DNA of 37,363 nucleotides from Enterococcus raffinosus (GTDB taxonomy: Bacteria; Bacillota; Bacilli; Lactobacillales; Enterococcaceae). Under the pieces are notes generated by a model. The model saw only the letters and a program-made list of their open reading frames with translations, was not told the origin of the DNA and did not search any database. Positions within the stretch are counted from its first letter, which is position 1; each line of letters begins with the position of its first letter. The position numbers were made by a program, and so were the translations under genes. The stretch spans positions 1 through 37,363 of the forward strand of contig NZ_JXLA01000005.1 of the NCBI RefSeq assembly GCF_001886185.1. Reading direction: 5' to 3'. This document shows, piece after piece, positions 37,349 through 37,363 of this stretch.

Positions 37349-37363
37349 GTGGCTAAACGCGAC
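37349..37363 (+). CDS. Start of an unidentified gene (5' end only)
   Basis: GTG followed by GCT AAA CGC GAC (M-A-K-R-D) stands seven bases after a strong GGAGGAG and behind a promoter-like pair. Only five codons lie in the window, so the product cannot be named. Confidence 0.55.

Overview
This is a stretch of core chromosome from a low-GC Gram-positive of the order Lactobacillales, most likely an Enterococcus or a close relative in the Enterococcaceae. The evidence is the AT-rich sequence with AGGAGG-type ribosome binding sites, frequent TTG/GTG starts, Bacillus-type ThiI without a rhodanese domain, RNA polymerase epsilon next to RNase J1, a Rex repressor, a secG-esterase-rnr-smpB cluster, a complete F-type ATPase operon, a murA-epuA pair and an EfrAB-like heterodimeric ABC exporter. 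I see no phage, insertion sequence, CRISPR array, rRNA or tRNA. Species assignment is inference.

Layout. 1-2.6 kb: cysteine desulfurase plus thiI (sulfur relay for tRNA 4-thiouridine). 2.6-3.4 kb: rex with a Rex-like operator in front of it. 3.4-6.4 kb: a valine T-box leader and valS. 6.5-9.3 kb: folC, a HAD hydrolase and radC. 9.3-9.7 kb: a cold-shock protein gene. 9.7-12.4 kb is the only reverse-strand block: a TetR-family regulator, then rpoY-rnjA. 12.6-16.3 kb: two overlapping ABC exporter half-transporters. 16.3-17.9 kb: gamma-carbonic-anhydrase-like protein, an unrecognised small protein, a small Fe-S protein and a small acetyltransferase. 17.9-22 kb: secG, esterase, rnr, smpB. 22-28.7 kb: atpBEFHAGDC. 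29-30.8 kb: a DUF1146 membrane protein, murA and the short epuA-like gene. 30.95-31.24 kb: yidD. 31.25-31.55 kb: a gene-free, hairpin-rich stretch ending in a strong terminator, a candidate small RNA. 31.6-36.95 kb: branched-chain amino acid ABC importer livJHMGF plus a CBS-ACT sensor protein, preceded by near-consensus CodY and cre sites. 37.0-37.36 kb: a DUF2969 gene and the first five codons of another gene.

How it fits together. Most genes are housekeeping: translation (valS, thiI, smpB), RNA turnover (rnjA, rnr), secretion and envelope (secG, yidD, murA), energy (ATP synthase) and redox control (rex). The novelty is mainly in non-coding structure. A terminator-type hairpin has the radC Shine-Dalgarno as its 3' arm; tandem hairpins lie between atpE and atpF; the rpoY-rnjA leader is folded; there is a possible sRNA after yidD; and CodY/cre sites stand in front of the liv operon, whose last gene carries an ACT domain that could sense an amino acid. 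I did not find an obviously new protein system. All start-site choices, promoters and operators were read by eye and have no experimental support here.
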